Of a stretch of DNA of 34,938 bases, positions 34,895-34,938 are shown piece by piece. The position numbers and the translations under genes are program-made. Every line of letters begins with the position of its first letter. Position 1 is the stretch's first letter. Source of the stretch: Candidatus Peribacteraceae bacterium (GTDB taxonomy: Bacteria; Patescibacteriota; Gracilibacteria; Peribacterales; Peribacteraceae); assembly GCA_028711345.1 (NCBI GenBank), contig JAQTSK010000013.1:1-34938 (forward strand). Reading direction: 5' to 3'. The notes under the pieces were generated by a model. That model saw only the letters and a program-made list of their open reading frames with translations. It was not told the origin of the DNA and did not search any database.

Positions 34895-34938
34895 GATAAC
34901 CTGGAATGTCCTTTCGTTATTCTGATTTATTTTTAAAA

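Overview
The window holds about 25 supportable genes from a moderately GC-rich bacterium. TGA is used as a normal stop (e.g. the ATGA sigma/anti-sigma overlap and the stop of the giant ORF), so this is not genetic code 25. My best guess is a CPR/Patescibacteria lineage, perhaps Peregrinibacteria/Peribacteria; that is inference only. Core genes are rpoC-rpsL-rpsG (no adjacent rpoB, fusA or tuf), purN, carA, a CofE-like ligase and an FNR-like oxidoreductase. Accessory genes are: (i) a 2.2k-residue secreted multidomain protein with a ~550-aa internal duplication; (ii) an ECF sigma factor translationally coupled to a 1169-aa membrane protein that looks like an anti-sigma/sensor fusion; (iii) a two-domain glycosyltransferase and a two-HKD phospholipase-D-family protein; (iv) a ~7.3 kb same-strand cluster of uncharacterised proteins with paralogous pairs. 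The most unusual signal is in the non-coding DNA. Many intergenic regions carry degenerate short tandem arrays with a strict 7-, 8- or 9-bp unit, often as inverted pairs that could form long hairpins. Related arrays also lie in frame inside conserved enzymes (CofE, PurN, CarA twice), at variable loops, and touch the stop codons of rpoC and cofE. This resembles cyanobacterial STRR heptamers combined with the protein-embedded Rickettsia palindromic elements, and I do not recognise it as a described system. All product calls come from reading motifs by eye; no database search was run.
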